From Gemmatimonadota bacterium (lineage in GTDB: Bacteria; Gemmatimonadota; Gemmatimonadetes; Gemmatimonadales; Gemmatimonadaceae): a stretch of 45,212 bases of DNA. Shown piece after piece: positions 24,557-33,664 of the stretch; positions within the stretch are counted from its first letter, which is position 1, and each line of letters starts with the position of its first letter. The stretch is taken from the NCBI GenBank assembly GCA_023249305.1, contig JAHFCU010000015.1, forward strand, positions 1,162-46,373, given 5' to 3'. The notes below the pieces were generated by a model. That model was given only the letters and a program-made list of their open reading frames with translations, made no database searches and was not told the origin of the DNA. The position numbers and the translations under genes were made by a program.

Positions 24557-26853
24557 GCGAGAAGCGAAAGGGCAAGCACACCACGAAGCGCGGTCGTTTC
24601 GTGCAGACCGTCGTCGAGGTGGAGGGTCGTACCGAGACGCGCGTCGTCGAACTCCCCGCCTTTGAGCCGCCGCCGTGGACTGCCGCGACGCCGCTCACCA
24701 TTGTTGGCACCAGCCCTCTGCGCGTGGATGCGGCCGAAAAGGTGACGGGACGCGCGCGCTACACCGCCGACATCGTCCGCCCTGGTATGCTGCACGCCGT
24801 GATTGTGCGCGCTCCGCTCGCGAAGGGAACGGTCACCGCCATGGATCTCGATGCCGCGCGCGCCATGCCCGGCGTTCGCGCGGTAATGGGAACGGGCGAC
24901 GCACCGGCCGCCACGCGCCTCTTCCGTCGCGACATCTCATACGCCGGCCAGCCGCTGGCCGCTGTCTGCGCGGAATCACTCGACGCAGCCGAGTGCGCAG
25001 CGCGTGTACTCGCCACGTCACTTCGGGTCGACGCGGCCCCGCACGCCGTCATTGTGGACGACGCGATCGCGCCCGACGCACCACTCGTGCGCAAAGACGG
25101 CAACACCACCGCGCCGGACGTCGTGGAACGGGGCGACGTTGCGCGGGGACTCGCCGCGGCCGAAGTGACTATCACACGCGAGTACCGCACGCCGGTTGCG
25201 CTGCACTCGGCCCTTGAACCGCACGGCGCCGTCTGCGAGTGGAACGGAGAGCACCTTACCGTCTGGGAATCCACGCAAGGCATCTTCCGAGTCCGCAGCG
25301 ACGTCGCCAAGGCATTGACTGTCCCGCAAGCCAAGGTGCGGGTGCTCAAGGACTACATGGGCGGTGGCTTTGGCGCCAAGAACGGTGCCGGCGCGCACAC
25401 GTACACGGCGGCGCTCTTCGCTCGCCAACTGGGCGCGCCCGTGCGCTGCATCAACGACCGCCGTGCGGAGCAGACCGACAGCGGCAACCGGCCGGCCACC
25501 GTGCAAAAGGTCACGATCGCCGCCCGACGCGATGGCACGCTGACCGCGCTTGTGCTCGACGCGCTGATCCCGCTCGGCATCAGTGGCTGGGAGGGCGGTC
25601 CGGCGCAGATCTTCCACGAGCTTTACGCGTGTCCGAACGTCCGGACCACCGAAATCTGCGTCTACATCAACGCCAGTGGCATGCAGGCGTTTCGCGGGCC
25701 TGGCTATGTCGAGGGCGCCTTCGCCCTCGAGGGTGCGATGAACGCGCTCGCACGCGCCCTGCAGATCGATCCTGTGGCGCTGCGTCTTAAGAACCTCGCG
25801 ACCCGAGACGAACGCGCCAACCGCGAGTTCAGCGGCAATCGGCTGGATGAGTGCTACACCGAGGGCATGAGACGATTCGGGTGGACATCCACCGTCCATC
25901 GTCCTCCGCCCACCGTCACCCGTGTGAAACACGGCATCGGCGTCGCCGCGCAGACATGGCCCACCGGCGGCGGCCCGCCGTCATACGCCGACGTCCGCAT
26001 CAATAGCGACGGATCCGTCGATGTGCTCGCCGGCACGCAGGATCTCGGCACCGGCGCGCGCACCATCCTTGCGCAGATTGCCGCCGAGGCGCTCGGCGCG
26101 CGGCTCGATACCGTTCGCGCCGTCATCGGCGACACCGAGCGCCTGCCGTACACCGGCAACTCGTGGGGCTCTATGACCACGCCGAGCGTCGGTCCCGCGG
26201 TGCGGATGGCCGCCGAAGAAGCGAAGGCGCGCCTGCTCGAGGCCGCAGCGCAAATGCTCGACGCCCCTGTGGAGTCGCTGTCCACCAATGACTCGCAGGT
26301 TCTGTTGGACTCTGTTGTCGCTCTGTCGTTCTCTGACCTCTGCCGAAAGCTCGGCAATGTGCACATCGTCGGGCACGGCTCGCGCGGGCCCAACCCTGAA
26401 CTTGCGATTGTCACTGTTGGCGCGCAGTTCGCCGAGGTCGAAGTCGATCCCGAGACCGGTGTGGTGCGCGTGCTGCGCGTGGTCGCCGTGCACGACGCCG
26501 GTCGCATCATCAACCCCGCGCTTGCCGAAAGCCAGTTGCACGGTGGCATCATCCAGGGCATCGGGTACGCGCTGTTCGAGGAGCGGCACATTGACCGTGC
26601 GCGCGGCGTCACGCTCAACGCCAACCTGCACGACTACAAGATCCCGACAATGGCCGACGTGCCCGCGATTGACGCCTCGTTCCTCGATGGCGCCGACCCC
26701 GCGGCCAACCATATCGGCGCGCGCGGCATCGCGGAGCCGCCCATCATCCCGACGGCGCCGGCCATCGCCGCCGCAGTGGCCGACGCGATCGGTGTCGAGG
26801 TCTGCGAGATCCCGCTGACGCCGTGGCGCGTGCTCACCGCGCTGGCGCAGTGA
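24553..26853 (+). CDS. Molybdopterin-binding (large) subunit of xanthine-dehydrogenase-family enzyme (PaoC/XdhC-like)
   Basis: 766 residues, GTG start overlapping the upstream stop. GGGFGAKNGAGA is close to the GGGFGGK cofactor-binding region, MQAFRGPGYVEGAF is the FRG-type substrate region of xanthine-dehydrogenase-like (not CO dehydrogenase) subunits, and ARGIAEPPIIPTAPA holds the active-site Glu in the G-x-x-EPP element. The family hydroxylates aldehydes or N-heterocycles at a Mo centre. The N-terminus is basic (SEKRKGKHTTKRGRF) without a Tat motif, so it is probably cytoplasmic. Two repeat tracts lie in frame inside it, at 25889-25923 and 26301-26340, each in a poorly conserved loop. Substrate unknown. 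Confidence 0.9.
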   Translation: MSEKRKGKHTTKRGRFVQTVVEVEGRTETRVVELPAFEPPPWTAATPLTIVGTSPLRVDAAEKVTGRARYTADIVRPGMLHAVIVRAPLAKGTVTAMDLDAARAMPGVRAVMGTGDAPAATRLFRRDISYAGQPLAAVCAESLDAAECAARVLATSLRVDAAPHAVIVDDAIAPDAPLVRKDGNTTAPDVVERGDVARGLAAAEVTITREYRTPVALHSALEPHGAVCEWNGEHLTVWESTQGIFRVRSDVAKALTVPQAKVRVLKDYMGGGFGAKNGAGAHTYTAALFARQLGAPVRCINDRRAEQTDSGNRPATVQKVTIAARRDGTLTALVLDALIPLGISGWEGGPAQIFHELYACPNVRTTEICVYINASGMQAFRGPGYVEGAFALEGAMNALARALQIDPVALRLKNLATRDERANREFSGNRLDECYTEGMRRFGWTSTVHRPPPTVTRVKHGIGVAAQTWPTGGGPPSYADVRINSDGSVDVLAGTQDLGTGARTILAQIAAEALGARLDTVRAVIGDTERLPYTGNSWGSMTTPSVGPAVRMAAEEAKARLLEAAAQMLDAPVESLSTNDSQVLLDSVVALSFSDLCRKLGNVHIVGHGSRGPNPELAIVTVGAQFAEVEVDPETGVVRVLRVVAVHDAGRIINPALAESQLHGGIIQGIGYALFEERHIDRARGVTLNANLHDYKIPTMADVPAIDASFLDGADPAANHIGARGIAEPPIIPTAPAIAAAVADAIGVEVCEIPLTPWRVLTALAQ
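25889..25923. repeat. Heptanucleotide repeat inside the molybdenum-subunit gene
   Basis: Five units CCACCGT, CCATCGT, CCTCCGC, CCACCGT, CACCCGT, read in frame as a Pro/Thr-rich linker (TVHRPPPTVTRV). Same family as 10531 and 22901. Confidence 0.85.
26301..26340. repeat. Ten-base phased repeat inside the molybdenum-subunit gene
   Basis: Units TCTGTTGGAC, TCTGTTGTCG, CTCTGTCGTT, CTCTGACCTC, one base out of phase midway, translated as VLLDSVVALSFSDL. Same family as 17391 and 24043. Confidence 0.75.
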
Positions 26854-26899
26854 CCGCGACGGCCACCGATTTCCGTATCGTCGGACGCGGAGCGAGAAG

Positions 26900-27265
26900 A
26901 TGATTCCCGACAAGGTCGTGATCGCCGAGAAGTTCGCGATGTTTCAGGAGCATTGGAGCCCCAAGATCGTGGGGGAGCTGAACGGGCAGCATGTCAAGCT
27001 CGTGAAGTTCCAGGGTGAGTTCGTCTGGCATCACCACGATCACGAAGACGAACTGTTCCTGGTGGTCAGCGGTTCATTTGAGATGCAGTTCCGCGACCGA
27101 ACGGTGCCGCTCCGCGCAGGTGAGTTCCTCATCGTGCCGCGCGGCGTGGCGCATCGGCCCGTGGCGGCGGCGGAGGTGTCGGTCTTGTTGTTCGAACCCG
27201 CGGGCACCGTGAACACCGGCAGTGCTGGTGGTGATCGTACCGTGCCCGATCCCGAGCGCCTCTAG
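26900..27265 (+). CDS. Cupin domain protein
   Basis: A single small cupin of 121 residues. HHHDHEDELFLVVSG is cupin motif 1 (metal-binding His/His/Glu) and AGEFLIVPRGVAHRP motif 2 (final His), with the usual inter-motif spacing. ATG at 26900 with GGAGCGAGAAG upstream. Probably binds a divalent metal; function in small cupins ranges from sugar isomerisation to dioxygenation, so none is assigned. It follows the molybdoenzyme subunits by 46 bases on the same strand. Confidence 0.85.
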   Translation: MIPDKVVIAEKFAMFQEHWSPKIVGELNGQHVKLVKFQGEFVWHHHDHEDELFLVVSGSFEMQFRDRTVPLRAGEFLIVPRGVAHRPVAAAEVSVLLFEPAGTVNTGSAGGDRTVPDPERL

Positions 27266-27447
27266 ACGCGGCGCGCACCTGGCGGCGGTGCTGTCAGGAG
27301 CGCGAACCACAGGGGATGAACCCCCAGGCAGTTGCCGTCCGGAAGCACCGAACGCATACGTTACGGTAGCGAAATTCGACGGCACGCAGCGCGGCCGGCA
27401 GGCGCGCTGTCCCTGGGGAGCGACTCGGCGCGCAGGAGGAAGTAAGA
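27266..27447 (+). other. Leader region before the EAL gene, hairpin potential
   Basis: A 182-base spacer with local inverted repeats: GGGGATGAACCCCC near 27313-27326, and CAGCGCG (27387-27393) pairing with CGCGCTG (27403-27409). It ends in AGGAGGA at 27434, 7 bases before the ATG at 27448. I compared it with c-di-GMP riboswitch consensus sequences and did not find the conserved core. It may hold an unrecognised leader element or just a promoter. Confidence 0.35.
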
Positions 27448-28686
27448 ATGGCACATGATGACGGCGCCTCTCGCGAGCGCTTCGCGGCACTGTCAGTGCT
27501 CGTGGTTGACGATCAGGAGCATGTGCGTCGGTGGATCCTGCGGGTCCTGCACGACATGGGGATCTCGAAGATCGACGAGGCGGCGGACGGCAAGGAGGCG
27601 CTGGCGCGGGTCGCCGCACCCGGCGCGTCATTCGACCTCATCCTGTGCGACCTCAAGATGCCGGAATACGACGGCGTGCAGTTGATTCGTTCCATGGCGC
27701 TGATCGGTGTCCAGTCGGCCGTGATCCTTGTGAGCATCGAAGCCGAGCGCGTGCTTGAAACCTCCGCGATGCTCGCCGAGGAGCGCGGTCTTCGCGTGCT
27801 GGGTGTCGTGGCCAAGCCCCTCAGCGCCGAGAAGCTGCTGCCATTGCTGCGAGCGCTCGACGAGGCCCCCGTCGTGGAGCGTGGAGAGTCCGGACCGTCG
27901 ACGGAGCGCCTCCGCGAAGAACTCCCGAAGGGCACGCTGCATCTTGCCTACCAGCCGAAGATCGAGATGGCAACCGGTCGTCTGGTCGGCGTCGAAGCCC
28001 TCGTGCGCTGGCGGCATCCGGAACTCGGCCTCCTGCAACCGGATGCCTTCGTCCAGATCTGCGAGGATGAGCCGGCCCTCGGTGCGTGGCTGCTCGACTT
28101 CACGCTCGACGAGGCGATTGGCTTTGCCGCGCGGTGGACCGAAGGTGGGCATCCCGTGGACGTCGCGGTGAACGTCCACGCCGGTGCGTTCGACGACTTG
28201 GAACTACCCGACCGCATCGAAGGTCTCGCGAAGGCCCAGGGCGTTGCGTCCTCGCGGCTGACGCTTGAGATCACGGAGCGATCCGTTGCGCAGGATGCCC
28301 TCCGCATGCTCGACGTGGCGACACGGCTTCGGCTCAAGGGATTCAGCCTCGCCGTCGACGATTTTGGCACCGGGCAGTCCGGCCTCGCCCAGCTGCATCG
28401 CCTGCCATTCAACCAGATCAAGATTGACCGTCAGTTCGTTCACGGGTCCGCGGAGTCCAGTTCCAAGCGCTCGGTGGTGGAAGCGACGGTCGCCCTCGCT
28501 CGCAACCTTCAGCTCACCTCCATCGCCGAAGGCGTCCAACGCCGGGCCGAGTGGGATTTGCTCCAGAATCTTGGCTGCGAGCAGATGCAAGGCTTCTTCA
28601 CCGCGCGCCCGATGAGCGAAGAGGGCTTGCAGGCCTGGGCGGCACAGTGGAACCTCAACTCGTACGCCCCAATCCTGACGCGTTGA
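27448..28686 (+). CDS. Response regulator with EAL domain (c-di-GMP phosphodiesterase)
   Basis: An N-terminal receiver (about 1-125) carries LVVDDQEH (acidic pocket), LILCDLKMPEYDG (phospho-acceptor Asp) and VVAKPLS (Lys). The EAL domain (about 150-400) shows all expected catalytic residues: EALVRW near 181, Asn of VAVNVHA, EITER, DDFGTGQSG, Lys of IKIDRQF, Glu of AEGVQ, and MQGFF. It should therefore hydrolyse c-di-GMP to pGpG under phosphorylation control. 412 residues. A strong AGGAGGA precedes the start. It heads an apparent three-gene signalling operon with 28717 and 29094. No diguanylate cyclase (GGDEF) lies in the window. Confidence 0.93.
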   Translation: MAHDDGASRERFAALSVLVVDDQEHVRRWILRVLHDMGISKIDEAADGKEALARVAAPGASFDLILCDLKMPEYDGVQLIRSMALIGVQSAVILVSIEAERVLETSAMLAEERGLRVLGVVAKPLSAEKLLPLLRALDEAPVVERGESGPSTERLREELPKGTLHLAYQPKIEMATGRLVGVEALVRWRHPELGLLQPDAFVQICEDEPALGAWLLDFTLDEAIGFAARWTEGGHPVDVAVNVHAGAFDDLELPDRIEGLAKAQGVASSRLTLEITERSVAQDALRMLDVATRLRLKGFSLAVDDFGTGQSGLAQLHRLPFNQIKIDRQFVHGSAESSSKRSVVEATVALARNLQLTSIAEGVQRRAEWDLLQNLGCEQMQGFFTARPMSEEGLQAWAAQWNLNSYAPILTR

Positions 28687-28716
28687 TGCGGCCACCTCCC
28701 GTTCATCGAGCTCGCC

Positions 28717-29097
28717 ATGACTCTCGTGCCCCAGCCCACATCCATTCTCGTTGTTGACGATGAACCGAGTCTTCGCAAGCTCGTCGATCGCATCCTTCGG
28801 CAGGGCGGGTACAACACGCTGTTGGCGGCCAACGCGCGCGACGCCCTGCGGCTGTTCGATGCGAACGCCCCTGACATCGGCCTCGTACTCCTCGATTGGC
28901 ACCTGCCAGGCACCTCAGGCAAGGAAGCGCTCGCCGAGCTCCTGAGCCGGCGGCCAGACCTTCGGGTAGTGCTGATTACCGGAGACAACGACGCCACCAC
29001 CGACGAGCACGCGACGCGGGATTCGGTCTCGATTCTGCTCAAACCCTTCACAGCGGTTGAGCTGATGCTGGCGGTGCGGACGGTCTGGAACGCATGA
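28717..29097 (+). CDS. Single-domain response regulator
   Basis: 126 residues, one receiver domain: ILVVDDEPSLRK (acidic pair), VLLDWHLPGTSG (phospho-acceptor Asp), VVLITGDND (switch Thr) and LLKPFT (Lys). No output domain. Its stop overlaps the kinase start by ATGA, so the two are translationally coupled and it is the likely phospho-partner of the hybrid kinase, perhaps shuttling phosphate to the EAL protein. Confidence 0.92.
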   Translation: MTLVPQPTSILVVDDEPSLRKLVDRILRQGGYNTLLAANARDALRLFDANAPDIGLVLLDWHLPGTSGKEALAELLSRRPDLRVVLITGDNDATTDEHATRDSVSILLKPFTAVELMLAVRTVWNA

Positions 29098-31760
29098 GCC
29101 GCGCACCGAAGAGCAAGCCGAATCTCTACCAGGCGCTCTTCGAGGCGTCACCGCACGGCTTGCTGCTCCTTGATCCGCAGACGATGCGGGCACTCGAGTT
29201 CAACGACGCGGCGTGTCGCCAGTTGGGGTATTCGCGCGATGAATTCGCTGCGCTCGCCGTATCGGACTACGACGCAAGCCAGACGCCGGAGATCATTCGC
29301 GCCAACATCGAGCGCATTCAGACCGACGGGGCGATGCAGTTCTACACGCAGCATCGCACAAAGGACGGATCGCTCCGGCAAGTGCACATCTGGACGCGTC
29401 CGCTTTCGCTCGCCCGGAAGCTGTATTTCTTCGCCATTCACCGAGACGTGGGGAAGCAACGCGAGGCGGAGGCGCAGCTGCATCGCAGCCTTGAGCGGTT
29501 TCATCGCCTGGTCGACACGTTTAGTGATATCGTCTTCCAGCTGGGTGCCGACGGAGTGCCCGTCGGCGAGAACGCGAGTTGGCGTCGCTTCACCGGTCAG
29601 AGTAACGAGGACCTCACCGCTGGGCGCTGGCGGGAGGCCTTCCACCCCGACGAGCGCCAGTCGGTGGAGGACCTGTGGACCCGCGTGCTCGCCGAGGGCA
29701 AGCCGGTTCACGTCGAGGCGCGGCTCCGGCGCGCCGATGGACAATGGCGGGATGTGATCGTGCGCACCACGCCGGTGCGCAGCGTGGACGGTGCCATCAT
29801 TGAATGGGTAGGCACATGCACCGATATCACGCAGAGCCAACAGGCGGAGCGGCAGGTGCAGTACCTCAACCAGCTCCTGAATCTGACGGCTCAGCTCGCG
29901 AAGATCGGTGGCTGGGCGTTGGACGTCTCGACCATGCGTCTCACCTGGACGCATCAGGTGTATGTCCTGCATGAACTCGACCCGATGGTTCAGCCGACGG
30001 TCGAGGAAGCCATCGCATTCTATGCGCCAGAGGCGCGCCCCATCATCTCCGCCGCCGTGCAGGCCGCGATGGACTCCGGCCAGCCATTCGACCTCGAGCT
30101 GCCCCTCGTCACCGCGCGCGGCCGACGCCTCTGGGTCCGCGCGCTCGGCTCATGCGAGCAGGTGCAGGGACGAGTCACGCGGGTCTTCGGCACGATCCAG
30201 GACATCACCGAGCGCCGGCATCTCGACGAACGATCGCGCCTCGAAAGTGCGGCGCTCAGCGCGGCGGCCAATGCAGTCGTCATCACCGACCGCGCCGGCA
30301 TCATTCGCTCCGTGAACACCGCGTTTACACGGCTGACCGGCTACACCGAGGCGGAGGCCGTCGGCCATCGGCCGGGTGATGTGCTGAAATCAGGCGCGCA
30401 CGACGCAGCGTTCTTCCGCGAGTTCTGGGAGACTATTCTCGCTGGGAAGGTATGGCGGGGCGAGATAACGAATCGGCGCAAGGGAGGCGGCCTCTACGTC
30501 GAGGAGATGGTGGTCACTCCGGTGACCGACGCGAGCGGCGCGATCACCCACTTCGTCGCGATCAAGGAGGACCTCACAGAGCGCCGGGAGCTCGAGCGGC
30601 AGCTCGGCCATGCGCAGAAGATGGAAGCGGTCGGGCAGCTCGCGGGCGGCGTCGCGCATGACTTCAACAACCTGCTCACCGTGATCCTGAGCTACGCGGC
30701 ATTCGCGCGTGCCGCGTTGCCGCCCGACGATCCGATCGGCACGGACATTCTCGAGATCGAGTCGACGGCCAAGCGAGCCGCTGACCTCACGAGGCAGCTG
30801 CTGACGTTTGGACGGCGCAGCGTTGTCTCGCCACGGGCGTTGGACCTGAACGCTGTCGTGAAGGGAGCGTACCCGCTGCTTCGTCGGTCCATTGGCGAAG
30901 ACGTCGAACTCGTCACCGTGCTCGCGGATCGGCTCGGGACCGTGCAGGCAGATCGGGTCCAGATCGAGCAGGTGCTGGTCAACATGGCGGTCAACGCGCG
31001 TGACGCCATGCCGGCGGGTGGAGTGCTGACCATCGCGACCGAGAACCATACCCTCGAAGCCGCGTACGTCAGCCGCCATGTCCTGGTCCCTCCGGGCCGC
31101 TATGTGATGCTCTCCGTGAGCGACACCGGGACCGGCCTCTCGCCCGAGGCCCAGGAGCATCTGTTCGAACCGTTCTTCACCACAAAGCCACTGGGCAAGG
31201 GCACTGGGCTGGGACTGGCGACGTGCTTTGGCATCGTCCGCCAGAGTGATGGCTGGATCATTCCATCCAGCAAGCCTGGAGGAGGAACGACGTTCAAGGT
31301 CCTCCTGCCCCGCGTCGCCGATGTGATCGAGGACCAACCCGCACCCGTGAAGGAGCCGGGGTACAGTGGAGGAACGGAGACCGTGCTGGTGGTCGAGGAC
31401 GCGCGCGACGTGCGCCGCCTGATCGTGCGGACGCTGCGCGCCGGTGGATATCGCGTGCTTGAAGCTAGTGCCGGCGATGAGGCACTCCGATTGAGCGAAG
31501 GCTTTGCCGAGCCGATCGACCTGCTGGTGACCGACATCGTGATGCCGGGGATGCGGGGTGGCGAACTCGGGGATCGTTTGCGCGCGGGACGCCCGCGGCT
31601 TCGAACGCTCTATGTGTCGGGGTACACGCCCGACACGCAGACGGATTTCTCGCGCCTCAGCGCCGGGTCAGCCTTCTTGCCCAAACCGTTCGTTGGAGAT
31701 GAGTTGGCGCGAACGGTCCGCGCCCTGCTCGACCGTGTGGTGCCCGACGAATCGTTATGA
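29094..31760 (+). CDS. Hybrid histidine kinase with four PAS domains and C-terminal receiver
   Basis: About 888 residues, no membrane segments, so probably a cytoplasmic sensor. PAS-like modules: [15 protein letters not shown] (1), [14 protein letters not shown] (2), [13 protein letters not shown] (3), [15 protein letters not shown] (4), each followed by a PAC-like strand ending near DITE or similar. A histidine kinase follows with H-box [11 protein letters not shown] (His near residue 519), N-box [15 protein letters not shown]1 SDTGTGL, F-box and G2 [12 protein letters not shown]-terminal receiver ([27 protein letters not shown]) makes it a hybrid. It should autophosphorylate and pass phosphate internally or to the regulator upstream. 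Signal unknown. Confidence 0.92.
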   Translation: MSRAPKSKPNLYQALFEASPHGLLLLDPQTMRALEFNDAACRQLGYSRDEFAALAVSDYDASQTPEIIRANIERIQTDGAMQFYTQHRTKDGSLRQVHIWTRPLSLARKLYFFAIHRDVGKQREAEAQLHRSLERFHRLVDTFSDIVFQLGADGVPVGENASWRRFTGQSNEDLTAGRWREAFHPDERQSVEDLWTRVLAEGKPVHVEARLRRADGQWRDVIVRTTPVRSVDGAIIEWVGTCTDITQSQQAERQVQYLNQLLNLTAQLAKIGGWALDVSTMRLTWTHQVYVLHELDPMVQPTVEEAIAFYAPEARPIISAAVQAAMDSGQPFDLELPLVTARGRRLWVRALGSCEQVQGRVTRVFGTIQDITERRHLDERSRLESAALSAAANAVVITDRAGIIRSVNTAFTRLTGYTEAEAVGHRPGDVLKSGAHDAAFFREFWETILAGKVWRGEITNRRKGGGLYVEEMVVTPVTDASGAITHFVAIKEDLTERRELERQLGHAQKMEAVGQLAGGVAHDFNNLLTVILSYAAFARAALPPDDPIGTDILEIESTAKRAADLTRQLLTFGRRSVVSPRALDLNAVVKGAYPLLRRSIGEDVELVTVLADRLGTVQADRVQIEQVLVNMAVNARDAMPAGGVLTIATENHTLEAAYVSRHVLVPPGRYVMLSVSDTGTGLSPEAQEHLFEPFFTTKPLGKGTGLGLATCFGIVRQSDGWIIPSSKPGGGTTFKVLLPRVADVIEDQPAPVKEPGYSGGTETVLVVEDARDVRRLIVRTLRAGGYRVLEASAGDEALRLSEGFAEPIDLLVTDIVMPGMRGGELGDRLRAGRPRLRTLYVSGYTPDTQTDFSRLSAGSAFLPKPFVGDELARTVRALLDRVVPDESL

Positions 31761-31912
31761 CGCGTACGGCGGGTCCCTCGGTACGTGATGGATTCCCTTG
31801 GCGATACCCCGTCGTCCGCTTTCACCGACTGCTCGGGTACCGCAGGTTGGACGTGCACGCGCCGGCGCGGCGCCATCCTACCGTGTTGCCGCCTCCTCTT
31901 TCCCGCACTGCC

Positions 31913-33550
31913 ATGAAGCGTCTCTTCCTTCTTGTCCTCCCTGTCGCACTCGGCGCACAGGATCTCACCGCAACGGCCGACAAGATCTTCGCGTCGTGGA
32001 ACAGCACGCACACCCCCGGATGCGCGGTCGGCGTGTCGCGCAACGGCACGCCCATTTTCGCGCGCGGTTATGGCATGGCCGATCTTGAAACCGGCACGCC
32101 GATCACGGCGCAGACAATCCTCGAGAGCGGTTCGGTGGCCAAGCAGTTCACGGCCACGACCGTGCTGTTCCTCGTTGCTGACGGGAAGCTTCGCCTTGAT
32201 GACGACGTGCGAAAGTACATTCCCGAGCTGCCGCAGTACGGGCGCACCATCACGATCCGCCACCTGCTCTCGCACACCAGTGGTTTGCGCGAGTGGAGCA
32301 ACCTCGTCGCCGACCAGGGATACCCCCGCGGCACGCGGGTGACGACGCAGGCTGACCTCGTGGACATCATCACCCGGCAGAAGGCACTCAACTATCCCGT
32401 TGGCGACTACTACTCGTATACGAACTCCGGCTTCGCGCTGCTCCCGACAATCGTTGAACGTGTGAGCGGGATGCCGTTCACGCGTTTCAGCAGGGAGCGT
32501 GTCTTCCAGCCGGCGGGGATGAATGACACGCGGTGGCGAGACGACTTCACCGTTATCACCCCCCGTCGCGCGCAGGCGTATGCGCGCGGCGCCGATGGGT
32601 GGCACCTAGAAATGCCGTTTGAGAATGTGCACGGCCCGGGCGGCCTGCTCACGACCGTGGGCGACTGGCTCAAGTGGAACGACGCGCTCAACAGGCGCGT
32701 GTTCGGAGTGGTGTCCGACTCGCTGCTTAGCCGGGCGACCCTCACCAGCGGGCGGCAGATTCCGTACGCGATGGGGCTCATCAACGGGAGATACCGCGGT
32801 ACACCCGAATGGGCGCACAGTGGGAGCACGGCCGGCTACAGCACGTATCTCGCGCGTTATCCGAGCGTCGGTCTCTCCATCGCCGTCATGTGCAACGCCG
32901 CTGGCGCCGCGGCCACGTCGTATGTGCGGCAACTGGCCGACGCGCTTATTCCCGACCTGGCACCGCCGCCGGCGTTCGACACGACCACGGCCGACCCGAA
33001 CCGCATCGCCCGCTATGCGGGCATCTACCGTGACGACCGTACGCACGATGTCTCCGAGCTCTTCATCGAGCGCGGCCAGTTGCGCGTGCGCGGCGGCGCA
33101 CCGTTGCGCGCGCTGCGCGATGGCGACTTCCTGATGGGCGCCGCATCACGACTGCACATTATGATCGCGACTGACGGAGCACCAACGGGCGCACGCATCT
33201 TAGCCCCGGATGGTGACACGCTGACGTGGACCTTTGCCTCGCCGGCGCGTTGGCAGCCTTCCGAAGCACAGTTGCAGGCCTTCATCGGCGCGTGGCATCA
33301 GCCGGAGATCAACATCACCTGGACCGCCAGGGTGGAGAAGGGCGCGCTCGTCATGCAGCTCCGGCCGGGGACGCAATTCACGCTCACACCGGCCTACACC
33401 GATGCATTCGAGGGAGGTGCGTACGGCACCATCTGGTTCACGCGTGACAAGAAGGGAAACGTCATCGCCCTGCACCTCGGCGCGAGCCGAGTGTGGGATC
33501 TGGTCTTCTCCAGAGAGACAACAGAGAAACAACAGAGAAGCAACAGATAG
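31913..33550 (+). CDS. Serine hydrolase, beta-lactamase fold, secreted
   Basis: ATG at 31913 gives a signal peptide (MKRLFLLVLPVALGAQ); the upstream frame to 31757 overlaps the kinase stop but has none. Active site: SVAK (SxxK), YTN (YxN) and HSGSTAGY (HxG), with a lipocalin-like C-terminal domain. The last residues (ETTEKQQRSNR) and the TAG stop are encoded by a period-11 repeat tract (33511-33563), so the original C-terminus may have been replaced. Paralogue of the protein at 1318. Probably a D-aminopeptidase, DD-peptidase or esterase; substrate unknown. Confidence 0.9.
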   Translation: MKRLFLLVLPVALGAQDLTATADKIFASWNSTHTPGCAVGVSRNGTPIFARGYGMADLETGTPITAQTILESGSVAKQFTATTVLFLVADGKLRLDDDVRKYIPELPQYGRTITIRHLLSHTSGLREWSNLVADQGYPRGTRVTTQADLVDIITRQKALNYPVGDYYSYTNSGFALLPTIVERVSGMPFTRFSRERVFQPAGMNDTRWRDDFTVITPRRAQAYARGADGWHLEMPFENVHGPGGLLTTVGDWLKWNDALNRRVFGVVSDSLLSRATLTSGRQIPYAMGLINGRYRGTPEWAHSGSTAGYSTYLARYPSVGLSIAVMCNAAGAAATSYVRQLADALIPDLAPPPAFDTTTADPNRIARYAGIYRDDRTHDVSELFIERGQLRVRGGAPLRALRDGDFLMGAASRLHIMIATDGAPTGARILAPDGDTLTWTFASPARWQPSEAQLQAFIGAWHQPEINITWTARVEKGALVMQLRPGTQFTLTPAYTDAFEGGAYGTIWFTRDKKGNVIALHLGASRVWDLVFSRETTEKQQRSNR

Positions 33551-33563
33551 ACAACAGATAGAC
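33511..33563. repeat. Eleven-base phased repeat, inverted relative to 33604-33664
   Basis: Units CAACAGAGAAA, CAACAGAGAAG, CAACAGATAGA, CAACAGATAGA with period 11; overlaps the hydrolase 3' end and carries its TAG stop. On the other strand it reads as TCTGTTG units, the family seen at 17391, 24043 and 26301. Confidence 0.88.
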
Positions 33564-33576
33564 CCGAGATGCACAT

Positions 33577-33607
33577 AGAGGGCGCCGCGATTTCCGAGGC
33601 GCCCTCT
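33577..33607. terminator. Perfect hairpin between convergent genes
   Basis: A 10-base perfect stem, AGAGGGCGCC (33577-33586) with GGCGCCCTCT (33598-33607), loop of 11 bases. It lies between the convergent hydrolase and YhbY genes and is flanked on both sides by repeat tracts that are themselves inverted, which would lengthen the hairpin. A bidirectional terminator is the simplest reading. Confidence 0.8.
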
Positions 33608-33664
33608 GTTGCTTCTCTGTCGTACTCTGTTGTACTCGGTTGTGCTCCGTTGTACTCTGCCGCG
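33604..33664. repeat. Ten-base phased repeat, right arm next to YhbY
   Basis: Units CTCTGTTGCTT, CTCTGTCGTA, CTCTGTTGTA, CTCGGTTGTG, CTCCGTTGTA, CTCTGCCGCG in a 10-base register (first 11). It abuts the YhbY stop codon at 33665 and is inverted relative to 33511-33563. Confidence 0.88.

Noticed and set aside
27266-27447. c-di-GMP riboswitch upstream of the EAL gene
   Set aside because: Short GGGG/CCCC and GCGCG/CGCGC stems are present but the conserved GEMM core bases are not found.
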